Positions 1-6,970 of a DNA stretch of 54,364 nt are shown in pieces. The stretch is from an uncultured Clostridia bacterium (GTDB taxonomy: Bacteria > Bacillota > Clostridia > Christensenellales > UBA1242). The DNA lies in contig CAKVHA010000010.1 of the NCBI GenBank assembly GCA_934747775.1, forward strand, positions 1 to 54,364, read 5' to 3'. Numbering within the stretch: position 1 is the first letter of the stretch; each line of letters opens with the position of its first letter. The translations under genes and the position numbers were made by a program. The notes under the pieces were generated by a model that was given only the letters and a program-made list of their open reading frames with translations, made no database searches and had not been told where the DNA came from.

Positions 1-357
<357 letters not shown>

Positions 358-471
358 CAATTTAATTATTGACGAAAAATAATCGTAAATTAATCGAACT
401 TGATTTAATATAAAACAATATTAGAATAATATGTAGTTGTGAGTGTACTTATAATATAAGGCACTTTGCCA

Positions 472-589
472 TTACTGGTGATTTTAGCGAAAGGGTTCCA
501 CCTGTTCTCATCCCGAACACAGAAGTTAAGACTTTCAGCGCCAAAAATACTTGCTTGGAAACAAGCTGGGAAGATAGGTCATTGCCAGT
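472..589 (+). rRNA. rrf: 5S ribosomal RNA
   Basis: The gene carries conserved 5S elements: TAGCGAA near the 5' side, CACCTGTTCTCATCCCGAACAC in the loop B/helix III region (about 499-520), AAGTTAAG, and GCGCC. The ends were set by pairing CTGGTGA near 475 with TTGCCAG near 588 as helix I, which gives about 118 nt, normal for the family. It lies in the usual 23S-5S order and is followed directly by a strong intrinsic terminator. Confidence 0.95.
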
Positions 590-598
590 TTTCCAATT

Positions 599-629
599 AA
601 GACAATCGTTAATCGGTTGTCTTTTTTTT
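599..629 (+). terminator. Intrinsic terminator of the rRNA operon
   Basis: A 10-bp stem, AAGACAATCG with CGGTTGTCTT (one G-U pair), has a 5-base loop and runs into a T-tract. It lies 10 bases after the 5S rRNA and ends the rRNA operon. Confidence 0.9.
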
Positions 630-770
630 GTGTTTTTTAATTTTCTATTTATTTTTTTTGTAATATTCTACCTTTTTTATTGTTTTTTGGTAGTTTTTAT
701 GTGTAAATTGCACAAAATTTGGAGTAAAATTAAATTTTCTTTAAGATTTTTGTTGTAAATTTTAATTTTA

Positions 771-776
771 TATGAT
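771..776 (+). promoter_or_regulatory. Possible -10 box for the ABC exporter leader
   Basis: TATGAT is a good -10 hexamer about 55 bases upstream of the small leader ORF. No convincing -35 box is seen; TTTTGT at 748-753 is the only hexamer at normal spacing. It is the best candidate start for the exporter transcript, because the rRNA terminator separates the two units. Confidence 0.35.
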
Positions 777-830
777 ATTATCTCTCTCGCTATACATTGC
801 TTTACGAAATCTAACTGGAAGGTGCTATTT

Positions 831-857
831 ATGTTAGATAATAGTAGCAAAATTTAA
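831..857 (+). CDS. Candidate 8-codon leader peptide upstream of the ABC exporter
   Basis: A very short frame encodes MLDNSSKI and stops with TAA. It has a good ribosome binding site, GGAAGG at 817-822, eight bases before the ATG. The ribosome binding site and start lie between the arms of a perfect 7-bp inverted repeat, ATCTAAC at 809-815 and GTTAGAT at 833-839, so a hairpin could mask them. Five bases after its stop comes a terminator-like hairpin and then the exporter operon. That order resembles a ribosome-controlled attenuator. This is an inference; the peptide resembles nothing I recognise. Confidence 0.3.
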   Translation: MLDNSSKI

Positions 858-861
858 AATA

Positions 862-917
862 TTAAAACACGTTGAAACCGAGAATTTGCCTATTTTCGGT
901 CTTTTTTCGTGTTTTAA
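862..917 (+). terminator. Nested hairpin, possible attenuator before the ABC exporter
   Basis: The inner stem ACCGAGAA (877-884) pairs with TTTTCGGT (893-900) and is followed by CTTTTTT, the form of an intrinsic terminator. An outer perfect 10-bp stem, TTAAAACACG (862-871) with CGTGTTTTAA (908-917), encloses both the inner hairpin and the T-tract. The structure ends just before the Shine-Dalgarno site of the exporter ATPase. It could terminate transcription conditionally, or act as a bidirectional terminator. Confidence 0.5.
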
Positions 918-931
918 TAAAGGGAGGAAAA

Positions 932-1921
932 ATGTCAAGTATAATTAAATTTGACAACATTTGTAAGGATTTTAAATTATCTTTACGAAAAAAAGGCTTA
1001 AAGGGTGCTTTTGTTGGGCTATTTAAAAGAGAATACAAGACTATTGAGGCTTTAAAAAATGTTTCATTTGAGGTGCAAGAAGGCGATATTGTAGGTTATA
1101 TTGGCCCAAATGGAGCGGGAAAAAGTACAACCATTAAAATTATGAGTGGAATACTTAATCCCACAAGTGGCACGTGTATTTGCGACGGATACGTGCCGTG
1201 GAAAGACCGAAAAAACTATGTTAAAAATATAGGTGTAGTGTTTGGTCAACGTTCGCAATTGTGGTGGGACGTACCTGTGGAAGATAGCTACGAACTCTTA
1301 AAAGACATTTATAAAATACCAGATGATGAGTACAAAGAAACACTTGATACACTTACAAAAATCCTAAATTTACGTGATTTGCTTAACCGCCCATTAAGAC
1401 AATTATCACTTGGACAAAAAATGAAATGTGAGCTTGCTGGCGCTTTAATTCATAGACCTAAAATTTTGTTTTTAGACGAGCCTACAATTGGACTTGATGC
1501 GGTTACGAAATTGGCAGTAAGAGATTTTATTAAAAAAATCAATAAAGAATGGGGCACAACAGTAATTTTAACCACCCACGATATGAATGATATTGACGCG
1601 CTAACAAATAAAATAATATTAATTGGGCGTGGACAAATATTATATAACGGCAGCTTTAATGCCATAAAAGAAAAATATGGCAAAATAAAAACCATAAACA
1701 TTGAGTTTGAAAAAGAATATAAAACTATTGAGCTTGATGGATATGAAGTTGTAAGCCACGAAAAAAACACAGCAGTTATTAGAAATTTGCCAGAAACAGA
1801 GTTTCATACTAAAGACTTTGTTAACAAAATTAGCGAAAAATATTCAATAAAAGATTTTTCTATCTCGTCCCTTGGAGTAGACGAAATTCTTGCGAATATG
1901 TATGTGGATTACAAACTGTAG
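932..1921 (+). CDS. ABC transporter ATP-binding protein (ABC-2 exporter type)
   Basis: This is the cytoplasmic ATPase subunit that should power the two membrane proteins encoded next. The translated protein (329 aa) has Walker A GPNGAGKST at about residues 58-66, the signature LSLGQ, Walker B ILFLDEPTIGLD and a downstream switch histidine in TTHDM. The length and the following pair of roughly 260-residue permeases match an uncharacterised three-gene exporter family (COG4586/COG4587/COG3694 type). The ATG at 932 was chosen over an upstream in-frame ATG at 872 because GGGAGG lies nine bases before it and the upstream start falls inside the leader hairpin. The start of the permease gene follows the stop by nine bases. 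Substrate unknown. Confidence 0.9.
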   Translation: MSSIIKFDNICKDFKLSLRKKGLKGAFVGLFKREYKTIEALKNVSFEVQEGDIVGYIGPNGAGKSTTIKIMSGILNPTSGTCICDGYVPWKDRKNYVKNIGVVFGQRSQLWWDVPVEDSYELLKDIYKIPDDEYKETLDTLTKILNLRDLLNRPLRQLSLGQKMKCELAGALIHRPKILFLDEPTIGLDAVTKLAVRDFIKKINKEWGTTVILTTHDMNDIDALTNKIILIGRGQILYNGSFNAIKEKYGKIKTINIEFEKEYKTIELDGYEVVSHEKNTAVIRNLPETEFHTKDFVNKISEKYSIKDFSISSLGVDEILANMYVDYKL

Positions 1922-1930
1922 GTGTGTGTA

Positions 1931-2728
1931 ATGAAAACATCTTATCTTGGAATATTTAAAATGCAATTTAAAGGGGAATTGCAATATCGTGGCAAGGCGC
2001 TTTCTGGAATTATAACCCAGTTTTTTTGGGGCATACTTTATGTTTACTTGTTCACGGCGTTTATGCGTGGTGGAGTAGAAGGCTTTACTATACCGCAAAT
2101 GGCCACATATATTTGGCTGGGACAATCGTTTTTTGTAATGCGCTATATTCAATCTAAGCCGAGCGTGAATATGGAAATAGCAAATGGCGATGTGTGTTAT
2201 AGGTTTATAAAACCGCTCGATGTTTACAATCAGTGGTTTGCCGAACTTGCGGGCGAAAAGATTGCAAAAACACTTCTTCGTTGTTTTCCTATAATAATTG
2301 TTACGCTTTGCTTGCCTAAAAATATAGGGTTAAGCTTGCCTGTAAGCGTGTGGGCATTTTTGTTGTTTTTAATTACCCTTGTGTTAGGAATGCTTATGGC
2401 TGTTACAATTTCAATGTTTGCGTATCACCTTACATTTGTCACAATGTGTCCTAAAGGTGCGTCTGGAATAATTAATGCGGTTGTTAGTCTTTTTAATGGT
2501 GCACTTATTCCAACACCACTTATGCCTAGTATTATGCAAAACATTATAAAATGGCTTCCTTTTGGCGTTATTAGTGATTTACCATTTAGAATTTATTGCG
2601 GAAATATTAGCTTACAAGAAGGTTTGTTCCGTTTTGGGATTGGCTTGATTTGGCTTGTGGTTTTAATATTTCTTGGCAAAATTCTACTAAAAAAATCATT
2701 AAAAAATGTTGTGGTACAAGGGGGCTAA
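1931..2728 (+). CDS. ABC-2 type transporter permease, first subunit
   Basis: This is a hydrophobic protein (265 aa) with about six membrane segments, for example around WAFLLFLITLVLGMLMAV and LIWLVVLIFLGKILL. It fits the ABC-2 permease (DUF990-like) partner of the preceding ATPase. The ATG at 1931 has AGGTG just upstream, overlapping the ATPase stop; a GTG at 1922 is in frame but leaves no ribosome binding site. The next permease starts one base after its stop, so the three genes form one translationally tight operon. Specificity cannot be read from the sequence. Confidence 0.85.
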   Translation: MKTSYLGIFKMQFKGELQYRGKALSGIITQFFWGILYVYLFTAFMRGGVEGFTIPQMATYIWLGQSFFVMRYIQSKPSVNMEIANGDVCYRFIKPLDVYNQWFAELAGEKIAKTLLRCFPIIIVTLCLPKNIGLSLPVSVWAFLLFLITLVLGMLMAVTISMFAYHLTFVTMCPKGASGIINAVVSLFNGALIPTPLMPSIMQNIIKWLPFGVISDLPFRIYCGNISLQEGLFRFGIGLIWLVVLIFLGKILLKKSLKNVVVQGG

Positions 2729-2729
2729 A

Positions 2730-3503
2730 ATGTATAAAAAATATTTATCAATGCATTTAAAATCGTCTTTTGAATATAGGCTAAATACACTATTTATTGC
2801 ACTTTCACAAATAGTAATTTCGCTTTCGGAAATTTTATCAATATTTATAATTTTCCAAAAATTTAAAGCAATAGGCGAGTGGGGGTTTTATGAAGTTGCG
2901 TTTATGTATGGCGTTGTGCTTACAACATACGCGCTTTCAGAATGTTTTGGTCGTGGATTTGACGAGTTTTCCACATTAATAAGGTCGGGAACTCTAGATA
3001 GATTGCTAGTTAGACCACTCAACCTAAAGTTTCAAATAATGTGTAGCAAAATTGAATTTAGCAAAATGGGAAAAGTGTTTTTGGGGTTAACAATTTCCAT
3101 AATTGCGCTTCTTAACATAACAATTTCTTGGACATTCTGGAAAGTGGTTGTGCTTTTAGGTATGTTTGTGTGCGGCGTTTCAGTGTTTTTAGGAACAATG
3201 ATAATTGGCGCTGGCGTAAGCGTGTTTAGTGTGGAAAATCTGGAAGTTATGAACATTATCACCAGCGGCACAAAAGAAATAGGTTATTATCCTGTTACTG
3301 TTTACAAAAAATGGCTAACAAAAGTGTTTACATATGTGCTTCCTGTGGCGTGCTTTAATTATCTACCTGTAACATATCTTTTAAAGGGCGGTGCAGTAAG
3401 CCCAATTTATGCACTTGCACCATTTTTAGGTTGCTTATTCATAATTCCGTGCGTCATCTTTTTTGACTGGGCAGTGTCAAAATATCAAGGCGCTGGGTCA
3501 TAA
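2730..3503 (+). CDS. ABC-2 type transporter permease, second subunit
   Basis: This is the second integral membrane subunit (257 aa) of the exporter, again with about six hydrophobic segments, such as TLFIALSQIVISLSEILSI near the N terminus and a C-terminal segment around FLGCLFIIPCVIFF. It belongs to the same general family as the preceding gene, and two dissimilar permeases presumably make a heterodimer. The ATG at 2730 was chosen because AAGGGGG in the 3' end of the upstream gene provides the ribosome binding site. The upstream stop TAA is at 2726-2728. A strong terminator overlaps its stop codon. Confidence 0.85.
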   Translation: MYKKYLSMHLKSSFEYRLNTLFIALSQIVISLSEILSIFIIFQKFKAIGEWGFYEVAFMYGVVLTTYALSECFGRGFDEFSTLIRSGTLDRLLVRPLNLKFQIMCSKIEFSKMGKVFLGLTISIIALLNITISWTFWKVVVLLGMFVCGVSVFLGTMIIGAGVSVFSVENLEVMNIITSGTKEIGYYPVTVYKKWLTKVFTYVLPVACFNYLPVTYLLKGGAVSPIYALAPFLGCLFIIPCVIFFDWAVSKYQGAGS

Positions 3504-3532
3504 AAAAACGCTCTAATATAGAGCGTTTTTTT
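3502..3532. terminator. Bidirectional intrinsic terminator
   Basis: AAAAAACGCTCTA and TAGAGCGTTTTTT form a perfect stem with a 3-base loop, flanked by A and T tracts. It ends the exporter operon on the + strand and the facing regulator gene on the - strand. Confidence 0.92.
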
Positions 3533-3549
3533 GTAATATATAAGAAAAA

Positions 3550-3777
3550 TTAAACTTTGAATATATCTTCAAAATTAGTTTTTAAAATAACTTTTAAGTG
3601 ATACAACTCATCAGGATAAATGTGTCTTTGTCCAACTTCTATTTTTGCCAAAGCGCTTCTTGTTATGTCGCAGCCGTAAAGTTGTAGTTTAGTGGACACA
3701 TATTCTTGAGTAAAGCCATTTTTTTCGCGTATTAATCTAATATTGTTTCCAATTTTCTTCTCAAAATCAATATTCAT
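3550..3777 (-). CDS. Small XRE-family (Cro/CI-type) HTH transcriptional regulator
   Basis: The 75-residue protein is little more than a helix-turn-helix domain. IGNNIRLIREKNGFTQEYVS (residues about 9-28) is a typical first two helices of the Cro/CI fold, and RSALAKIEVGQR (about 40-51) fits the recognition helix and the following turn. It is divergent from the surface-protein gene at 3888, and the shared 110-bp region holds two copies of TTGCAC-N8-GTGCAA, the most likely binding sites. No clear Shine-Dalgarno sequence precedes its ATG, which suggests weak translation. There is no ligand or dimerisation domain, so any signal would come from a partner or from autoregulation. Regulation of the divergent gene is inferred from position. 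Confidence 0.85.
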   Translation of the reverse strand: MNIDFEKKIGNNIRLIREKNGFTQEYVSTKLQLYGCDITRSALAKIEVGQRHIYPDELYHLKVILKTNFEDIFKV

Positions 3778-3790
3778 ATGTCATTTAGTT

Positions 3791-3810
3791 TTGCACTTAA
3801 TTTAGTGCAA
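3791..3810. promoter_or_regulatory. Operator-like inverted repeat, copy 1
   Basis: TTGCAC, 8 bases, GTGCAA. The half-sites and spacer length are identical to the copy at 3848-3867. It lies just upstream of the -35 box of the surface-protein promoter and in the leader of the HTH gene. Confidence 0.75.
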
Positions 3811-3814
3811 CCAC

Positions 3815-3843
3815 TTGACATTAGTATATACAATTAATATACT
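3815..3843 (+). promoter_or_regulatory. Consensus sigma-A promoter of the surface-protein gene
   Basis: TTGACA at 3815-3820 and TATACT at 3838-3843 are spaced by 17 bases, nearly the full consensus. The promoter is bracketed by the two operator-like repeats, so bound repressor would block RNA polymerase. A promoter this strong with operators this well placed suggests a gene normally held off and strongly induced. Confidence 0.85.
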
Positions 3844-3847
3844 ATTA

Positions 3848-3867
3848 TTGCACCTATATAAGTGCAA
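3848..3867. promoter_or_regulatory. Operator-like inverted repeat, copy 2
   Basis: TTGCAC, 8 bases, GTGCAA; the arms extend to ATTGCAC/GTGCAAT. It starts four bases after the -10 box and covers the predicted transcription start, the classic position for repression by the neighbouring HTH protein. Confidence 0.75.
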
Positions 3868-3887
3868 TATAGAATAAAGGAAAATTA

Positions 3888-5483
3888 ATGAGAAAGTTAA
3901 AACATTATTTTTTTATGTTTTTAATGTGTGGTTTTGCTGTATTAAATTTATTTTTATTCACTAGTAATACAGCGGTAAGGGCAGATAGCACTCAAAACAT
4001 TGTGATAAATGTTGATCAAAATAAATTTAACGCCCCAGTTGAAGCGGGGGTTAATTTTGATATTCCAACACCTAAAATCTATGTAAATGCTTCGCTTGTA
4101 AACAATGCTGAATGGTATTGGAGTTATATTGACCCTAATACAAATATAGAAACAAAAATGTCTAGATATAACAGAACTTTAAAAACTGCAAAACTTGGTC
4201 TTGGTACTTACACTATTAAATATTTCTATATTGATAATAAAGATAATGTGTTGGGTACTAATTATCAAGTATTAAACATTGTGGCGACCGAAAAACCACA
4301 AATTGTGCTTGGAAGTAGTATTAATACTAGTGAACGCGCTTGGAACAACGGCAATCCAGACAATATTGAGCTTCCTATGGCAACAGCTAAAGATAGATAT
4401 TTTGAAGATATAATTGTTCTTGATGCACCCAAAGTAACAAGTAGTTCGGGGGATACAGTTTTTATAGAGCTAAACGAAGCTGGCAATGCATATGTTTTTA
4501 CGCCATTGGTTCAGGGAACATATTTAATTGTGTATAAGGCGCAAGGAAAATATTTAAGTAATACGTTAACATTTAGCATTAATGTTGCAGACATTGATAA
4601 ACCACTTTCAAATGGTAGTATCCTTATGGAAGATGTTGAAGCTGGTAGTGTGTGGACTTTTAGGTTTGATATGATTGAAGTTAATGATAATTGTGATAAC
4701 CTTGGTGCATTAATTGATGAGATTTTAAACGAAGGTGGAACAACCCTTACAGAAGAAAAAGTAAAGAAGTTGGAAGAAAAGCGTTATATTGTTATAAAAA
4801 TGACTAAAAATGGCACAATTGTTCCACATACAATTGCAAATAATGGGCTAAGATATGTGTTTAGTGAAGTAGGTACTTATTATTTTACAATAACATTGAC
4901 TGACACTGCTGGGAACAGCACTGGAAATACATATAGATATGCCATTCTTGTTAAGGAAAGAACAACTTCTAATAAACCCGAAACAAAACAACCAAAAACT
5001 TTTGAGTTTTCTGATTATGGATTATCAATTGAGTGTAAAAATGGAGTTTTAAGCGATTGGAATATTGATGTTAGTGATGTAAAAAATGTTAAATACAACT
5101 CTAAAAAATTAAAACAAGCTACTGGTAAAGGAGCAAAAATTTATAAAACCTTTGATTTTAAAATGAAAAAAGGCGATGCATATATTGTATTTAATGATCC
5201 TACTACAATTAAATTAAAGTTGGATAAATCCTTGAAAAATAAAGATGTTAGAGTTGTGTATATTTCCGATGATGGCGAACAGATTGAAGAAATAAAGTGC
5301 AGTGTTATCGAAGGTGTTCTCACTTTTAACACAGAACATTTTTCTCAATATGCAATTGTAATTGTAAATAAAACCAATGTTGGTTCAATTGTTGCACTTA
5401 GCGTAGGTGGGGCAGTTGTGTTAACCACTTGCATAGCAATTTGTATTGTAAAGAAGAAAAAGAAAGAAATTAATGATAACTAG
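3888..5483 (+). CDS. Secreted, membrane-anchored surface protein (short paralogue of the protein at 11177)
   Basis: The 531-residue protein has a signal peptide (hydrophobic core FMFLMCGFAVLNLFLF, about residues 9-24), a series of Ig/cadherin-like beta domains, and a C-terminal membrane anchor (about 500-521) followed by a lysine-rich KKKKK tail; there is no LPXTG motif. Residues about 44-355 align closely with residues about 873-1195 of the protein at 11177-14914, sharing WYWSYIDPNTN, RTLKTAKLGLGTYTIKY, RAWNNG and LPMATAKD. Residues about 365-490 are not in that paralogue: a separate domain in which the phrase SDYGLSIECKNG begins. The gene stands alone between a regulated promoter and a terminator. 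AAAGG precedes the ATG. A wall-layer or adhesin role is inferred. Confidence 0.85.
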   Translation: MRKLKHYFFMFLMCGFAVLNLFLFTSNTAVRADSTQNIVINVDQNKFNAPVEAGVNFDIPTPKIYVNASLVNNAEWYWSYIDPNTNIETKMSRYNRTLKTAKLGLGTYTIKYFYIDNKDNVLGTNYQVLNIVATEKPQIVLGSSINTSERAWNNGNPDNIELPMATAKDRYFEDIIVLDAPKVTSSSGDTVFIELNEAGNAYVFTPLVQGTYLIVYKAQGKYLSNTLTFSINVADIDKPLSNGSILMEDVEAGSVWTFRFDMIEVNDNCDNLGALIDEILNEGGTTLTEEKVKKLEEKRYIVIKMTKNGTIVPHTIANNGLRYVFSEVGTYYFTITLTDTAGNSTGNTYRYAILVKERTTSNKPETKQPKTFEFSDYGLSIECKNGVLSDWNIDVSDVKNVKYNSKKLKQATGKGAKIYKTFDFKMKKGDAYIVFNDPTTIKLKLDKSLKNKDVRVVYISDDGEQIEEIKCSVIEGVLTFNTEHFSQYAIVIVNKTNVGSIVALSVGGAVVLTTCIAICIVKKKKKEINDN

Positions 5484-5534
5484 GAATTGGTTTAATATTA
5501 TTTTAATAGAACAATATTAAAATTAACATAAAAC

Positions 5535-5567
5535 AAAAAAGGCTTGTGAAAAACGCAAGTCTTTTTT
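5535..5567 (+). terminator. Intrinsic terminator after the short surface-protein gene
   Basis: AAAAAAGGCTTGTG pairs with CGCAAGTCTTTTTT (one or two G-U pairs) around a 5-base loop and ends in six T. Confidence 0.85.
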
Positions 5568-5584
5568 AGTACATCAAAAATTGG

Positions 5585-5700
5585 TTATCCTAATCGACCT
5601 AAACTTGTAGTTATGTTAGAAGTGTGTAAAAGCGGAAGAAACTATATCTTAGTTTATATTTGAAGATAAACTTATGTTTTTTCTCGTAAGGTCGGTTGTA
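5585..5700. other. Intergenic segment with potential RNA structure, no gene seen
   Basis: A 10-bp long-range stem can form between TAATCGACCT (5591-5600) and AGGTCGGTTG (5689-5698, two G-U pairs). Inside it a perfect 7-bp hairpin, AGTTTAT (5651-5657) with ATAAACT (5666-5672), is possible. There is no ORF or recognised RNA family. It may be a small RNA or chance structure in AT-rich DNA. Confidence 0.25.
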
Positions 5701-5722
5701 GGTTTATTAGCTGGCTAAAAAC

Positions 5723-5750
5723 AAAAAAAGCAAGTCGAAAGTGACTTGCT
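5723..5750 (-). terminator. Intrinsic terminator of tRNA-Asn
   Basis: Read on the minus strand, AGCAAGTC and GACTTGCT form an 8-bp stem followed by a run of seven T. It lies seven bases after the tRNA 3' end. Confidence 0.9.
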
Positions 5751-5756
5751 AATTTA

Positions 5757-5831
<75 letters not shown>

Positions 5832-5842
5832 TTAACATACGT

Positions 5843-5871
5843 ATTATATGAAATTATACTGAGTTTGTCAA
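5843..5871 (-). promoter_or_regulatory. Consensus promoter of tRNA-Asn
   Basis: On the minus strand TTGACA (complement of 5866-5871) and TATAAT (complement of 5843-5848) are spaced exactly 17 bases, a perfect sigma-A consensus. The start point would be a few bases before the tRNA 5' end. Confidence 0.9.
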
Positions 5872-5934
5872 CAGTATTTTATAAAATTTTAAATATTTTT
5901 AACCATTAAATCAAAAAAATGCCCAATATACATA

Positions 5935-5963
5935 TTGCAATTATGGGCTAGCTAATATATAAT
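5935..5963 (+). promoter_or_regulatory. Promoter of the gene at 5998
   Basis: TTGCAA (5935-5940) and TATAAT (5958-5963) at 17-base spacing, 35 bases before the GTG start. Confidence 0.7.
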
Positions 5964-5997
5964 ATTATTGTAAAATAATTTGTGGGGGTGCGGAAAA

Positions 5998-6867
5998 GTG
6001 GACAACAAAAACCTTACATATAGACTAGCAAATTGTTGTGAAGATAACGCCGAATATTTAAGGTGTTTGTACGATAAATACTTAGAGTGTTACAACGAGT
6101 TTTTGGCAAACTATCCAAAAGGCAGCTCAAATGAATTTGAAGATTTTAAAACATATGTAGCGTGTAAAGATATTGAAATTTTAGCAGGTGTTTCCACTGA
6201 AGCAAATACGGAATTTTGGAAAGAAATGGCAATAGTTAATAGCTTTGTTAGATTTGGATACATTTCAATTCCAGATTTTAAGTGGGAATATAATGGATAT
6301 AACCTAGGAACAGACATTAAAGATGTTGACTTAATTAAAAATGTAATAGCAAAAAACAAGAATTTAAAGGAAGGTATAATCACTGCCGACGGGACATTTT
6401 ACACGGCTCGTGGCGGACATTATACACTTAGCTGCTGGCTTATGTTAAATGGTATTGATGTAAGCAAGGGGGTAAGAACCACGTCTTGTTTGGAGTCTAC
6501 AAGGTTTATGTTTAGCGACCTAACCGACTACTGCAATATGAACCACAACTTAGAAATAACCGAAGAGCAGGCACGCGCTATGTTTAACATATATAGGCTT
6601 AACTCGGCACAGATTGATTCATCTTTTCAAACCATTATTCTTGAATCTTGTGGACAAGGACAGCAAAGGTTTTTAAAGGGTGAAAACAATGGGTTGTTTA
6701 GAAAAAATTTGGAAACAATAGAAACCGAAGTTGAAAAACTTAATTCAAATAAAGACAACTATAAGGAATATCAAAAAAACTATTTTAGTGCAAACATCTT
6801 GGAGAAAGAACTTGAAGATTTTAGCCCATTAACGCGGTTTATACAAAAATACGGCAGTAATTTTTAA
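5998..6867 (+). CDS. Hypothetical protein, 289 aa, unrecognised
   Basis: I do not recognise this protein. It is soluble-looking, with no signal peptide or membrane segment. A notable central patch reads ITADGTFYTARGGHYTLSCW followed by LMLNGID; the closely placed Cys, His, Tyr and Gly residues there, and a later LESCGQGQQRF, could belong to an active or binding site. The C-terminal 70 residues are charged and probably helical. The GTG at 5998 was chosen because GGGGGTG lies about eight bases upstream; an in-frame TTG at 5980 would have no ribosome binding site. It is monocistronic, between a good promoter and a terminator. Confidence 0.75.
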   Translation: MDNKNLTYRLANCCEDNAEYLRCLYDKYLECYNEFLANYPKGSSNEFEDFKTYVACKDIEILAGVSTEANTEFWKEMAIVNSFVRFGYISIPDFKWEYNGYNLGTDIKDVDLIKNVIAKNKNLKEGIITADGTFYTARGGHYTLSCWLMLNGIDVSKGVRTTSCLESTRFMFSDLTDYCNMNHNLEITEEQARAMFNIYRLNSAQIDSSFQTIILESCGQGQQRFLKGENNGLFRKNLETIETEVEKLNSNKDNYKEYQKNYFSANILEKELEDFSPLTRFIQKYGSNF

Positions 6868-6873
6868 ATAATT

Positions 6874-6910
6874 TGCGACATTGATAAACAAAATCAATAT
6901 CGCATTTTTT
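6874..6910 (+). terminator. Intrinsic terminator
   Basis: TGCGACATTGAT pairs with ATCAATATCGCA (one central mismatch) around a 7-base loop and is followed by six T. Confidence 0.85.
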
Positions 6911-6970
6911 ATTAAAATATTTTTAAAAAAACAAAACCTATGATATACTAATGCCATAAGGAGAACTAAA

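Noticed and set aside
555..758. Open frame of 67 codons overlapping 5S rRNA
   Set aside because: It starts inside the 5S rRNA, runs through the terminator and is made of phenylalanine-rich T-tract translation, with no ribosome binding site.
872..931. Longer start for the ABC ATPase (ATG at 872)
   Set aside because: The extra 20 residues come from the attenuator-like hairpin; the ATG at 932 has a strong Shine-Dalgarno sequence.
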